Shown: positions 43,827-51,818 of the stretch, one piece after another
Layout: the number at the start of each line of letters is the position of its first letter
Numbering within the stretch: position 1 is the first letter of the stretch
Source: CAYXVF01 sp964468125
GTDB taxonomy: Bacteria > Myxococcota > XYA12-FULL-58-9 > CAYXVF01
Assembly (NCBI GenBank): GCA_964468125.1
Contig: CAYXVF010000037.1
Coordinates: 1-51,818 of the forward strand
DNA length: 51,818 nucleotides
Direction: 5' to 3'
Program-made: the position numbers and the translations under genes
Notes under the pieces: generated by a model
The model's database searches: none
The model's input: only the letters and a program-made list of their open reading frames with translations
Told to the model about the DNA's origin: nothing

Positions 43827-44569
43827 CAGTGAGGCCGATCCTCGAACCAACGGCCCAAGAATTCTTGGACCGCCGGGTGCTTGGCGGTGCGAAACTCGAG
43901 CGGCGCCCCGCGTTCGACAATCGTGCCGTCGTGTAGGAACACCACCTGATCGGCGACCTCGAAGGCACTGGCGATGTCGTGGCTGATCACGACGCTCGTG
44001 ACACCGAGCTCGCGCTGCGTGTCCTTGATCATCTGGTCCACCGAGGCGGTGGTGATCGGATCGAGCCCGGTGGTGGGCTCATCGTAGAGGACGATCTTCG
44101 GGTCGAGGATGAGGGCACGGGCGAGACCGCAGCGCTTGCGCATGCCGCCGGAGAGCTCCGAGGGCATTCGGTCACGGGCGTCGGTGAGGCCGAGGAGGCC
44201 CAAAATCTTCATCACCCGCTCTTCGCGCTCATCGCGACTCATTTTCGGCCGCCGCTCCCGCAGAGGAAACGCCACGTTCTCGAAAACGCTCATCGAGTCG
44301 AAAAGCGCTGCCATTTGAAATACGAGCCCGAAATTCGTGCGAATCTTGAGGCGCTCCCTGCGCCCGAGCTTGGCCAGATCCTGTCCGTCGATCGTCACGC
44401 TGCCCGCGTCGGGCTGGAGCAGGCCGATCAGGTGCTTCATCAGGACCGATTTGCCGCCGCCGGAGCGACCGAGAATCACCGTCGTAGTGCCGCCGGGGAC
44501 CTCGAGATCGACGCCCCGCAACACGTGATTGGTACCAAAACTCTTGTGCAGGTTGCTGACCGAGATCAT
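43826..44569 (-). CDS. mlaF: MlaF-type ABC transporter ATPase
   Basis: A 247-residue ATPase subunit of the Mla phospholipid transporter. The Walker A motif is G-R-S-G-G-G-K-S-V-L-M-K, followed by the Q-loop in V-F-Q-M-A-A-L-F-D-S-M-S, the signature L-S-G-G-M-R-K-R, Walker B with D-E-P-T-T-G-L-D-P, and the H-loop S-H-D. The F-D-S-M-S-V-F-E-N-V segment and G-M-R-K-R are typical of MlaF. I chose the ATG at 44569, preceded by AGGGAA; an upstream in-frame reading lies antisense to the sensor kinase and is unrelated. It is the first gene of a six-gene minus-strand run. The divergent kinase starts 130 bp away, and this gap should hold both promoters. Confidence 0.94.
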   Translation of the reverse strand: MISVSNLHKSFGTNHVLRGVDLEVPGGTTTVILGRSGGGKSVLMKHLIGLLQPDAGSVTIDGQDLAKLGRRERLKIRTNFGLVFQMAALFDSMSVFENVAFPLRERRPKMSRDEREERVMKILGLLGLTDARDRMPSELSGGMRKRCGLARALILDPKIVLYDEPTTGLDPITTASVDQMIKDTQRELGVTSVVISHDIASAFEVADQVVFLHDGTIVERGAPLEFRTAKHPAVQEFLGRWFEDRPH

Positions 44570-44699
44570 CGATTCCCTAAAACACCGGCGGCGCCACCTA
44601 CTGCCACACTTGTGGCGCATCTCCAAACGTCGCCTGGAACTGGCGACCCGGCCCAAACGATCCGCTAGAATCCTCGATGAGGCGCGGTGGAGGTGGGCG

Positions 44700-45695
44700 G
44701 TGACTCGGAGCGACAGGATCGTGACGGCAAGTGTGGGCGTGAGCGCCGCCCTCGAGCGCGCCTCTCCCTTCGATCTTCGGGCGGCGGTGGACTCGCTTCG
44801 ACGTGCCGAATCCGACCTTCTCGAGTCCCGTCGTCTCATCGCGCTCGGGGAGATGGCTGGGCGCACGGCCCATGAAGTCCTGAACCCGATCACCGCTGCC
44901 CGCGGCCGGATTCACCGGCTCCTGGATGGCCAGGCCCTCGATTTTGACCACGCTCTCGAAGTGCTCGCCACGGTGCTCGAGGCCTGGATGGCAGCCTTTG
45001 AGAATGGTGGCGCCCCCCACTTCTTTGAGGAGATGACCCGGCCGGACCCGAACGGTCGGGCGATGGTCGAAAACGATCTCGCGGCACTGGCCGCGGTGGC
45101 CGAGACCCTGGCGTCGGTTCGCGGAGAATTGCGCGAGGGCATGCGGTTTCTGCTGGGAGAGCTCGACCGTGTCACGGTCATCGTCGACGCGATGCGCAAC
45201 CGAACACCCAGCAAACCCAAGGCCGCCGAGCTCGATTTGGACGAGCTCGTCATGGAGACCGCTCGCATCGTCGAAGACATCGCCAGTCGCGCAAATGTCT
45301 GGGTCCAGGTACGGAGCGCCAAGGTAGGCCCCGTATTAGGCGACCGCTTCGAGATCCTTCAAATCCTGACCAATCTCGCCCGCAACGGAATTCAGGCGGT
45401 GGTCGCTGCCCATGGCCATCGCGGCGGACGGCTCGAGCTGTGCACCGCACAGAGCCAAGGTCGGGTTCAAGTGCGCGTCACCGATGACGGCGCGGGAATT
45501 TCGCCGGGCCACCTCGACAAAATCTTCGAGAGCGGTTTCACTACTCGCGCCAACGGCGAGGGGAGTGGACTGGGCCTCGGGATCGCGCGGCGTTTGGCAC
45601 GCACGATGGGGGGAGAGTTGAGCGTCGAGACCAGCGAAGTGAACGCGGGCACGACGTTTCTCTTGGAGCTCCCCCCCGCGGGCTCTCTCGAATAG
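44700..45695 (+). CDS. Sensor histidine kinase with an enlarged dimerisation domain
   Basis: A 331-residue soluble kinase with no membrane segment. It starts at a GTG with GGAGGT six bases upstream. The dimerisation domain has H58 in R-T-A-H-E-V-L-N-P-I. The ATPase domain has an N-box (L-T-N-L-A-R-N-G-I-Q), D-D-G-A-G-I, F-T-T-R-A and G-S-G-L-G-L-G. About 120 residues lie between the His and the start of the ATPase domain, roughly twice the usual distance, and they include helical stretches with P-H-F-F-E-E-M-T-R. The input signal is unclear. It ends four bases before the hybrid kinase gene and is probably co-transcribed with it; the two may form heteromers or a phosphorelay. Confidence 0.85.
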   Translation: MTRSDRIVTASVGVSAALERASPFDLRAAVDSLRRAESDLLESRRLIALGEMAGRTAHEVLNPITAARGRIHRLLDGQALDFDHALEVLATVLEAWMAAFENGGAPHFFEEMTRPDPNGRAMVENDLAALAAVAETLASVRGELREGMRFLLGELDRVTVIVDAMRNRTPSKPKAAELDLDELVMETARIVEDIASRANVWVQVRSAKVGPVLGDRFEILQILTNLARNGIQAVVAAHGHRGGRLELCTAQSQGRVQVRVTDDGAGISPGHLDKIFESGFTTRANGEGSGLGLGIARRLARTMGGELSVETSEVNAGTTFLLELPPAGSLE

Positions 45696-45699
45696 AGCG

Positions 45700-47778
45700 A
45701 TGCACGCTAACCGCACCATACTCGTCGTCGACGACGAACCGGAGATCGTCGAGACCTATCGACACTACCTCGGTGCATCCGAGCGACGTTTGACGATCCA
45801 TTCGGCGCGTGTACGCCCCGCGGCGCCCCGAGCGGGACTCGGCTATCGGATTCTCAGCGCCAAGGACGGCGCGGAAGCGCTGGCGCTGATCGAGCGGGAG
45901 CTCGCGAACGGCAGCCCGGTCACCGCCGGGTTTTTCGACATGAAGATGCCCGGCTCCCTCGATGGGCTCTCGACGATCAAGCGAGCGCGCGAGCTCGACC
46001 CGCGCATTTTGTGCACGGTGGTCACCGCCTACCACGACCACGTCCTCGACGGGATCGTCGATGTGTTCTCCGATGGGCGCGAGGACGAGCTTCAGTATCT
46101 GAACAAACCGTTCAGCCCTCAGGAGATTCAACAGAAGGCGCGCGCCATGGTCGTCTCTTGGAACCGGAGACGAACCGACGAGCTGTTTCTAGACCTCTTT
46201 GCCAAGAGCAGCGCCCACGTTCACGACGGTGCAACGTCGGAAGAGTTCAACGCCGTCATTCTCGACATGGTCACCCGAGTGACTGAGTGCCGTCGTGTGA
46301 GTCTCTGGAGCTGGACTATCCACTGGCAGCTCGATGCGTGCAGCGAAGAGATGTGCCCGACCCCGCCGGTTTCCGACGCCTTGAATTCGGAACCGGTACT
46401 CGAGACGGAGAATCGCGTCGAGCTTCGGCTTCCAGCGCTCGGAGCAAGAAGCCTGATGGTGCTCGAGGGCCTCCCCACCGGCGGCATCCCCTCGAGCACC
46501 CTACAACGGCTGGGCCAGAGCGTGGGCCCGCTGCTGCAGAATCGCAGGCTCCTCGATGCCTTGAAGCACTCCAATGCCGTGCTCGAAGACCGGGTGAAAG
46601 AACGTACCGCGTCGCTGGCGTTGCGGACAGACGCGCTCGAGGAGGCCAACCGCCAGCTTCAAAGCACCGAGAAGCGGTTGGTGGCGGCGGAGCGACTCGC
46701 GCTGATCGGAGAAATGTCGGCGAGTATCGCGCACGAAATCAACACCCCGTCGGCCTATATCCTGAGCAATCTCGACTACACCCTCGAGCGTCTGCGAGCG
46801 GGCAGCTTTCCACGGGACCCAGACATCGAAGAGGCATTGAGCGAGGGGCGCGATGGCGTGTTGCGCATCGCTCGGATCGTGGACGATCTTCGCGCCTTCG
46901 CCCGGGTCAATCCCAACGAGGACGAGACTGCGAACGTGAGCCGCTGCATCGAGCACACGCTCCGCCTGATGAACAACGAAGTCAGTCACCGTGCGCAGGT
47001 TCAGGTCACCGGTGAGCGCGCGCTCTATGTTCGCTGCGCCGCCACTCGGCTGACGCAGGTGTTGACGAACCTGTTGACGAATGCGCTCCAGGCGTTCGTG
47101 AGCACGCGCATCGAGGACAATCGAGTCACCTTCGACGTCGCCAGCGAAGCCGGAGAGGGTGTGCTCAGAGTCCGCGATACGGGTCCGGGGGTCCCAGCGG
47201 AGGCGCGAAGCCGCATCTTCGAGCCCTTCTTCACCACGAAGGAGCGGATCGGGACGGGACTCGGACTCAGCGTGTGCAAGCGTCTGGTGGAAGCCTACGG
47301 TGGAACGATTGAGCTCGAAGAATCGAGTCCGGAAGGCACCACGTTCACGATTCGGCTCCCGCGCGCGGAAGCGGTGATGGAGCCAGAGACGAGAGATCCG
47401 ACTCCCGCGCCCACTGGCCAGCGGATCCTGGTGATCGACGATGAGCATTACGTGCTCCGGGGCTTTCAGCGCTATTTCGAGCCTCGAAGCGAGGTGGTGA
47501 GCTGCGCCGACGCCGATAGCGCCATCGAGCTCCTGGCGCGGGATCGGCACTTCGATCTGGTGTTGTGCGACCTCATGATGCCGGGCCGGTCCGGCGCGGA
47601 GGTCGTGGATTGGATCGAGGCCGAACGACCGGAACTCTTGGATGTGACACTCATCATGACCGGTGGTGCCTTCACGGACGACGGCTTCGAGCTCGCGGAG
47701 CGTCACCGGGACCGGATCATCAAGAAGCCCCTCGACCTCAGGGTGGTCCAGGAACGCCTCGCCGCCGCGCGCCATTGA
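45700..47778 (+). CDS. Hybrid histidine kinase: receiver, GAF-like, kinase, receiver
   Basis: A 692-residue soluble protein. The N-terminal receiver (1-150) has D11-D12, phospho-acceptor D80 in F-F-D-M-K-M-P and K136 in L-N-K-P. It carries a loop of about 20 extra residues after the first helix. A GAF-like region (about 165-285) follows, then a coiled coil (285-330) and a HisKA domain with H345 in S-I-A-H-E-I-N-T-P. The ATPase domain has N-L-L-T-N-A-L-Q, D-T-G-P-G-V and G-T-G-L-G-L. The C-terminal receiver has D624 in C-D-L-M-M-P-G and a K-K-P. Two receivers around one kinase suggest a phosphorelay node. It lies four bases after the kinase gene at 44700 and 37 bp before the ion channel gene. 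Confidence 0.9.
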   Translation: MHANRTILVVDDEPEIVETYRHYLGASERRLTIHSARVRPAAPRAGLGYRILSAKDGAEALALIERELANGSPVTAGFFDMKMPGSLDGLSTIKRARELDPRILCTVVTAYHDHVLDGIVDVFSDGREDELQYLNKPFSPQEIQQKARAMVVSWNRRRTDELFLDLFAKSSAHVHDGATSEEFNAVILDMVTRVTECRRVSLWSWTIHWQLDACSEEMCPTPPVSDALNSEPVLETENRVELRLPALGARSLMVLEGLPTGGIPSSTLQRLGQSVGPLLQNRRLLDALKHSNAVLEDRVKERTASLALRTDALEEANRQLQSTEKRLVAAERLALIGEMSASIAHEINTPSAYILSNLDYTLERLRAGSFPRDPDIEEALSEGRDGVLRIARIVDDLRAFARVNPNEDETANVSRCIEHTLRLMNNEVSHRAQVQVTGERALYVRCAATRLTQVLTNLLTNALQAFVSTRIEDNRVTFDVASEAGEGVLRVRDTGPGVPAEARSRIFEPFFTTKERIGTGLGLSVCKRLVEAYGGTIELEESSPEGTTFTIRLPRAEAVMEPETRDPTPAPTGQRILVIDDEHYVLRGFQRYFEPRSEVVSCADADSAIELLARDRHFDLVLCDLMMPGRSGAEVVDWIEAERPELLDVTLIMTGGAFTDDGFELAERHRDRIIKKPLDLRVVQERLAAARH

Positions 47779-47815
47779 GTGCGGACAACTTCCCGCGGAT
47801 ACTCGACGGCGACAC

Positions 47816-49768
47816 ATGGCACGCCGAGCATCCTTCGGAGAACGCCTCCGCTACCGCGTAGACAACTTCCTCGCCCGTGGAAGTGGCGCGCTCTTCCTCG
47901 CGCTCGTGCTGAGCTTCACGGGCTCCCTCGTGGCCATCGCGCTCCTGCGCCTCGTCCTAAACCTGCTCGTCCCCGACGCGGGGACGGACCTGGGACTGCA
48001 GACGTGGTTTGTCTTCCTGCAATTGACGGATCCGGGGAACATGTCCCAGGACAACACGACCCCCGGAGTGTTCAAGGTCACCGCAGTCATCGCGGGCATG
48101 GTCGGCGTCGTGATCTTTTCGGCGCTGATCGCCTTTCTCACCACCGCCCTCGACGAAGCGATCAGCAACCTGAAGCAGGGACGCTCCGCCGTGCTCGAAT
48201 CTGGGCACACGCTGATTATCGGCTGGGGACCGCGTGTCGTGGAGATTCTCAAGGAGCTCATCGAAGCCAACGAGAGTGAAGAGCGACCCTCGGTCGTGAT
48301 CCTCGCCGAACGCGACAAGGTCAGCATCGACCAGGAGCTGCAACTCTTGCTGCCAGACCGTCGCAACACGCGGGTGGTGACGCGCTCCGGACCGACGTCG
48401 TCGCTCGCGAGCCTGAAGCACGTCAACGCGGAGGAGGCCAAGTCGGCGATTATTCTCGCTTACAGCGAGGAAAACGCCTCTGAGGAAGAGAAGGCGGCGA
48501 GCGACGCCAAGGTGATCAAGACCTGCCTCGCGCTCAACGCTCTTGGCGGCGACTATCCGATCGTGGCCGAGATATTCTACGAGCGAAACCGCTCAGTGGT
48601 GACCGATATCGCTCCCGAACGCGTTACGGTCATTGACACTCAGAGTATTCTTGCCAAGGTGATGGTTCAGACCTCGCGAACCAGCGGCCTTTCGACGGTC
48701 TACGCAGAGCTGTTGAGCTTCGAGGGGTGCGAGATGTACTTCTGGAGCGCCGAGGACTGGCGCGGACTCACCTTCGGACAGAGCCAGTTCTTCTTTCCCG
48801 ATGGTGTTCCCATCGGGATCCGCACCGCCAACGACGAGCTCTTCGTGCGGCCGGAGCCCGACCGCCACCTGGGGCCCGGAGACGAGGTGTTGATCGTTGC
48901 GAATGACGACTCGAGCATCGAGCTGGCGGAGCAACCCGTTGCTCAGCCAGCCGAGATGGAGCTGCCGCCCAATCGCGTGGAGCAACGTCGCGAAAACAAG
49001 CTCATCATCGGTTGGACCGCGAAGGCGCCCACGATCATTCGCGAGTACGCGGACTATGTGCTCGAAGGGTCTCGCGTAAACGTGGTGCTCGCGGACCCAC
49101 CGCCGGAGATTCGGAGTGAACTCAAGAGGCTGAACGACGAGCTCGACTCCGTAGAAGTAGGACTCTACTCACGCGATCCATTGGATGAGGTTCAGCTCGA
49201 GTCCGTGAAGCCCTTGCTCTACGACGACGTCACCGTGTTGCCGCGCAACCCGAGCCCCGATGCGGATCCGGAGCGCGTCGACGCCGAAACGATCATGGTC
49301 CTGCTCCACTTGCGCAAGCTGCAAGCCGAACGCCTGCGCCGCGGCGAGCGCCCTCGGACCAAGCTGATCACCGAGGTTTTGGACTCGGCGAACCAGGAGC
49401 TGATCGCCCGTGCTGGAGTGAACGACTTCATCATCTCGAACCGGATGATCTCGATGATCTTCGCGCAGCTCTCCGAGGAGCCGGCGATGAAGCGAGTCTA
49501 TGACGATCTCTTCGCCGAGGACGGCTCCGAAATCTACGTGAAGCCCGCCGAGCTCTACTTCGATGCTTTCCCGGTGCGCTGCCGCTTCGCCGATCTCATG
49601 CGCCTCGCGCAAAAGCGTGACGGCGAAGTGTGCATCGGCTTCAAACTCGCTGCCCTCGAGCACGACGGGTCGCGCAACTACGGCGTCCAGCTCATCCCAG
49701 CTAAGGATCAGGAGATCACCCTACGCGCCGAGGATGCGCTCGTGGTGGTTGCGGAAGACGACCGGTAA
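47816..49768 (+). CDS. CASTOR/POLLUX-type ion channel with tandem RCK domains
   Basis: A 650-residue membrane channel. The N-terminal part has a helix at about 25-50, a pore-like region with L-T-D-P-G-N (matching the D-x-G-N filter region of the plant CASTOR/POLLUX family) and a second helix at 86-111. Two nucleotide-binding RCK-like domains follow, each beginning with an I-I-G-W strand: H-T-L-I-I-G-W-G at 131-138 and N-K-L-I-I-G-W-T at 394-401. Plant homologues are nuclear envelope cation channels; bacterial ones are little studied. The ATG at 47816 has only a weak upstream GGCGAC. The gene follows the two kinase genes on the same strand with a 37-bp gap, which suggests shared expression. 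Confidence 0.87.
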   Translation: MARRASFGERLRYRVDNFLARGSGALFLALVLSFTGSLVAIALLRLVLNLLVPDAGTDLGLQTWFVFLQLTDPGNMSQDNTTPGVFKVTAVIAGMVGVVIFSALIAFLTTALDEAISNLKQGRSAVLESGHTLIIGWGPRVVEILKELIEANESEERPSVVILAERDKVSIDQELQLLLPDRRNTRVVTRSGPTSSLASLKHVNAEEAKSAIILAYSEENASEEEKAASDAKVIKTCLALNALGGDYPIVAEIFYERNRSVVTDIAPERVTVIDTQSILAKVMVQTSRTSGLSTVYAELLSFEGCEMYFWSAEDWRGLTFGQSQFFFPDGVPIGIRTANDELFVRPEPDRHLGPGDEVLIVANDDSSIELAEQPVAQPAEMELPPNRVEQRRENKLIIGWTAKAPTIIREYADYVLEGSRVNVVLADPPPEIRSELKRLNDELDSVEVGLYSRDPLDEVQLESVKPLLYDDVTVLPRNPSPDADPERVDAETIMVLLHLRKLQAERLRRGERPRTKLITEVLDSANQELIARAGVNDFIISNRMISMIFAQLSEEPAMKRVYDDLFAEDGSEIYVKPAELYFDAFPVRCRFADLMRLAQKRDGEVCIGFKLAALEHDGSRNYGVQLIPAKDQEITLRAEDALVVVAEDDR

Positions 49769-49851
49769 GCGCCTCTCGCACCTGTAAGCGCTTGTTTACT
49801 CGCCATTGCGGACTGTTGCGGTTAAACCAAACGTTGAAGGGGTTTGAAGCC

Positions 49852-50367
49852 ATGACAGGTCGAAGCAAACGGGGCTTTACCATCATCGAGTTCATGATCG
49901 TCGTCGCCATCGGCTCGATCTTGATCACCATCGCCATTCCCTACTTCATCGGCTTCTACGGCCGCTCCCAGCAGGCGGAGGCCAAAGCGAGTCTCGGATC
50001 CGTGTTCAAGGCGCAGAAGGCCTTCTTTGCGGATCGAGACACCTATTCGGACAACCTCGCCGCGATCGGCTGGGTTCCGGAGGGCGACAGCCGCTACATC
50101 ATCGGCTTCACCAGCGACGGAGTTCCGGGAGCGAGCGGGATCAACGATACGGCGGAGCTCGCCACCATCACCGCGGTCTCCACGACGTATCTGATCGCGC
50201 CCGGCGGCCTCCCGCTCACGGAAATGGACCTTCCCACCGCCCCTGTGGCGCCCGATGCCTTCACGATTGGGGCCGCAGGAAACATCGACGGCGATCCGAC
50301 ACTCGACCAATGGACCTTGAACGACGCAAATGCGATGGTAGCGGTTCAGGACGACATCTCGAACTGA
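49852..50367 (+). CDS. Type IV pilin-like protein (PilA/GspG fold)
   Basis: A 171-residue prepilin-like protein. A short basic leader (T-G-R-S-K-R-G) precedes F-T-I-I-E-F-M-I-V-V-A-I. Prepilin peptidase should cut after Gly8, leaving Phe at +1 and Glu13 at the conserved +5 position. The N-terminal helix is followed by a pilin-type globular domain (A-S-L-G-S-V-F-K-A-Q-K-A-F-F-A-D-R-D-T-Y). No C-terminal cysteine pair is seen. It could be the major pilin or a minor pilin or pseudopilin. AAGGGG lies about nine bases before the ATG. No pilus assembly genes are in the window. The 83-bp gap upstream should contain the promoter, but I could not find a clear sigma-54 site. Confidence 0.88.
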   Translation: MTGRSKRGFTIIEFMIVVAIGSILITIAIPYFIGFYGRSQQAEAKASLGSVFKAQKAFFADRDTYSDNLAAIGWVPEGDSRYIIGFTSDGVPGASGINDTAELATITAVSTTYLIAPGGLPLTEMDLPTAPVAPDAFTIGAAGNIDGDPTLDQWTLNDANAMVAVQDDISN

Positions 50368-50391
50368 TGGGTAGTATCCTGCAGTCTGGCT

Positions 50392-51711
50392 ATGGAACCT
50401 GCGAGCACGCCCGAGCCCGAGGCGCCCTCGGGCTTTGACAATCCGGTCCTCGTCAATTCACCGCTCACCGGTCTATGTCGTGGTGCGGTCGCATCAGACC
50501 CGCGTACGGGTATGGGGCTGTGGTTCATCACCGACGCCGAGGTGAACCCGGGGAGCTACTGCCCGGTCAAGATCAGCGACGTTGATGGCATCAACACCGT
50601 CACAACCATGGGGCGGGTAGTTTCGTCGAGCACCGTGGAACCGGGCACCGAGGTCGTGATGAGCTTGCCCCTCGAAGACGACAAACTCGTGCAGGCTCTG
50701 ACCCGGTGGTTCCCGCTACCCGAGATTCCCAGTCGCGCTCCAGAAGCGCTCGGCGGCATGGGCGGTGCGCCGCTCACGTTGAGCTCTTCGGCTCTGGGCG
50801 CCGCTTCGGCTCCAGGCGCCGCCATGCCAGAGGCTCAGGGCTTTGCGCAGGAGCCTGCGACGCCGCCTGGGCAAGAACCTCGCACGACACCCTCGCGGCA
50901 ACCAGGTCCCGTCGCGCCGAGTGCGCCGCTGCCGGCGGGGCTTCAGAGTCAGCTGCCCCACGAGGATTCGGAGGAGCTCGATCTGACCGATCTCGCCGAA
51001 ACCCTGAACTCGGGACAGAAGAAGGTCGTGAACAACGAGATCGTGCGCTTTCAGTACGACTCGCTCCTCGGCGAAGCGGATCAGCTCGAGGCCCAGGGAC
51101 GCTTCGGCGAGGCCTACAAGAAGGTGGAGAAGGCGCTCTCGATCTATCCGATCTACGCCGATGACCTGCACGTGCGACTCGCGAAGATCGCGCTCGGAAA
51201 CGATCAGCTCAAGCTCGCTCAACAGCAGGCGGAGACGGCTCAGCGCCTAAACCCGTCCCGGCGCGACGTCGATTCTCTGCTCCGTCAAATCGCGAACCAG
51301 CGGACGAAGAAGCAAACCGCTTACGTGAAGGGAGAACGACGCAAGGAGCGACGCAAGGAGCTCGCGAACACGCTCGGCGCGGTGGCGCTCTTTCTGCTCG
51401 TGGTCGCCCCTACCGCCGCGTACAACATTTGGACCTATCTCATTCCGCACGGTCCTCAGCCCGAAGTTCTCTCGATGGAGTCGTTTGCCGACCTCGTCAG
51501 CGCGGACAAAGCGATGCTCCAGAACGGCGTGGTCTACTTCTTTGTCAGCAACGGGTGGCTCGAGCTCAGCAAGGCAGAAAAGAACGCGAAGATGAAAGAG
51601 CTAGTCGCTCGCACGAAGCGCTTGATGAAGGCCCAACGGGTCGTCGTAACGGATCCCGAACCAAGACTTCTCGCCACGGCGAATAACGACCGAATCAAGG
51701 TCTACCGCTAG
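50392..51711 (+). CDS. TPR membrane protein of unknown function
   Basis: A 439-residue protein. Residues 1-110 form a beta-rich domain (P-V-L-V-N-S-P-L-T-G-L-C-R-G-A-V and T-T-M-G-R-V-V-S-S-S) that vaguely recalls PilZ-like barrels, but I do not see the R-x-x-x-R motif. A Pro/Ala-rich linker runs to about 195. One or two TPR-like repeats follow (about 220-305, with A-D-Q-L-E-A-Q-G-R-F-G-E-A-Y-K-K-V-E-K-A-L). After a basic stretch comes a single transmembrane helix (about 327-345, L-F-L-L-V-V-A-P-T-A-A-Y) and a C-terminal domain of about 90 residues. It begins 24 bp after the pilin gene and may be co-transcribed. The last 107 bp of the window show no gene I can support. Confidence 0.65.
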   Translation: MEPASTPEPEAPSGFDNPVLVNSPLTGLCRGAVASDPRTGMGLWFITDAEVNPGSYCPVKISDVDGINTVTTMGRVVSSSTVEPGTEVVMSLPLEDDKLVQALTRWFPLPEIPSRAPEALGGMGGAPLTLSSSALGAASAPGAAMPEAQGFAQEPATPPGQEPRTTPSRQPGPVAPSAPLPAGLQSQLPHEDSEELDLTDLAETLNSGQKKVVNNEIVRFQYDSLLGEADQLEAQGRFGEAYKKVEKALSIYPIYADDLHVRLAKIALGNDQLKLAQQQAETAQRLNPSRRDVDSLLRQIANQRTKKQTAYVKGERRKERRKELANTLGAVALFLLVVAPTAAYNIWTYLIPHGPQPEVLSMESFADLVSADKAMLQNGVVYFFVSNGWLELSKAEKNAKMKELVARTKRLMKAQRVVVTDPEPRLLATANNDRIKVYR

Positions 51712-51818
51712 CGGCGCCATCCCTCATGCGCCTTGGCGGCCAATTCAACCACGCGCGCATAGTTAAGGTTTGTCGGGGAATTTCGCTCGCGGATCGCGCC
51801 ATGGAGTCATATGGTTGA

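Noticed and set aside
49769..49851. Sigma-54 promoter for the pilin gene
   Set aside because: Pilin genes are often sigma-54 dependent, but I could not find GG and GC elements ten bases apart in a good -24/-12 context.
50392..50730. PilZ domain (c-di-GMP binding) in the last protein
   Set aside because: The region is beta-rich and of suitable size, but the R-x-x-x-R and D/N-x-S-x-x-G motifs needed for c-di-GMP binding are not seen.
1..51818. CRISPR arrays, tRNA or rRNA genes, insertion sequences or phage genes
   Set aside because: I saw no regular direct-repeat array, no cloverleaf-like or rRNA-like sequence in the short intergenic gaps, and no transposase, integrase or structural phage protein among the supported genes.

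Overview
The window is about 51.8 kb of high-GC DNA from a Gram-negative bacterium. An outer membrane is implied by Mla lipid-transport genes, a TolC-type channel, a TonB-dependent receptor and lipoproteins. A Ser/Thr kinase with a PEGA domain, a TPR-fused TonB receptor, several hybrid histidine kinases and a 2409-residue orphan protein together suggest the former Deltaproteobacteria (Myxococcota or Bradymonadota-like). That placement rests on gene content only. Genes are packed tightly, with many 1-4 bp start/stop overlaps and several tail-to-tail overlaps. I saw no rRNA, tRNA, CRISPR array, insertion sequence or prophage.

Layout. 1-3848 (+): the end of a membrane-bound group 1 [NiFe]-hydrogenase operon (hybA fragment, hybB, hybC, maturation protease). 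3873-5253: a minimal FAD protein diverging from a membrane methyltransferase-like protein. 5239-13111: a PLP enzyme, then an envelope/glycan block (O-antigen-ligase-like protein, PAP2 phosphatase, GT39-like and GT22/ALG9-like glycosyltransferases, a lipoprotein phosphoesterase). 13250-16489 (-): a four-gene run with a multi-spanning membrane protein, a small orphan, an aldehyde dehydrogenase homologue that has lost both catalytic residues, and a lipoprotein. 16792-23356: a fatty acid desaturase, then gph, rpe and an RND pump with its adaptor.

23473-36653 (-) is the most unusual block. A PEGA-domain Ser/Thr kinase, a TPR-TonB receptor, an orphan lipoprotein with a Cys-rich tail and a 2409-residue protein lie in one direction, with gaps of 70, 2 and 17 bp. 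The giant protein has no recognisable signal peptide. It has only two lysines and exactly one cysteine. That cysteine lies in a motif with a following His and Asp that resembles a papain-like Cys-His-Asp catalytic site. I propose it as a candidate undescribed effector or toxin-like enzyme with a linked surface apparatus.

36866-51711: gloB; a PAS hybrid kinase; a minus-strand operon mlaF-mlaE-mlaD-tolC-like-mlaC-phhA; then on the plus strand two histidine kinases leading into a CASTOR/POLLUX-type ion channel; a type IV pilin-like protein; and a TPR membrane protein. The histidine kinases and the channel look like one signalling module.
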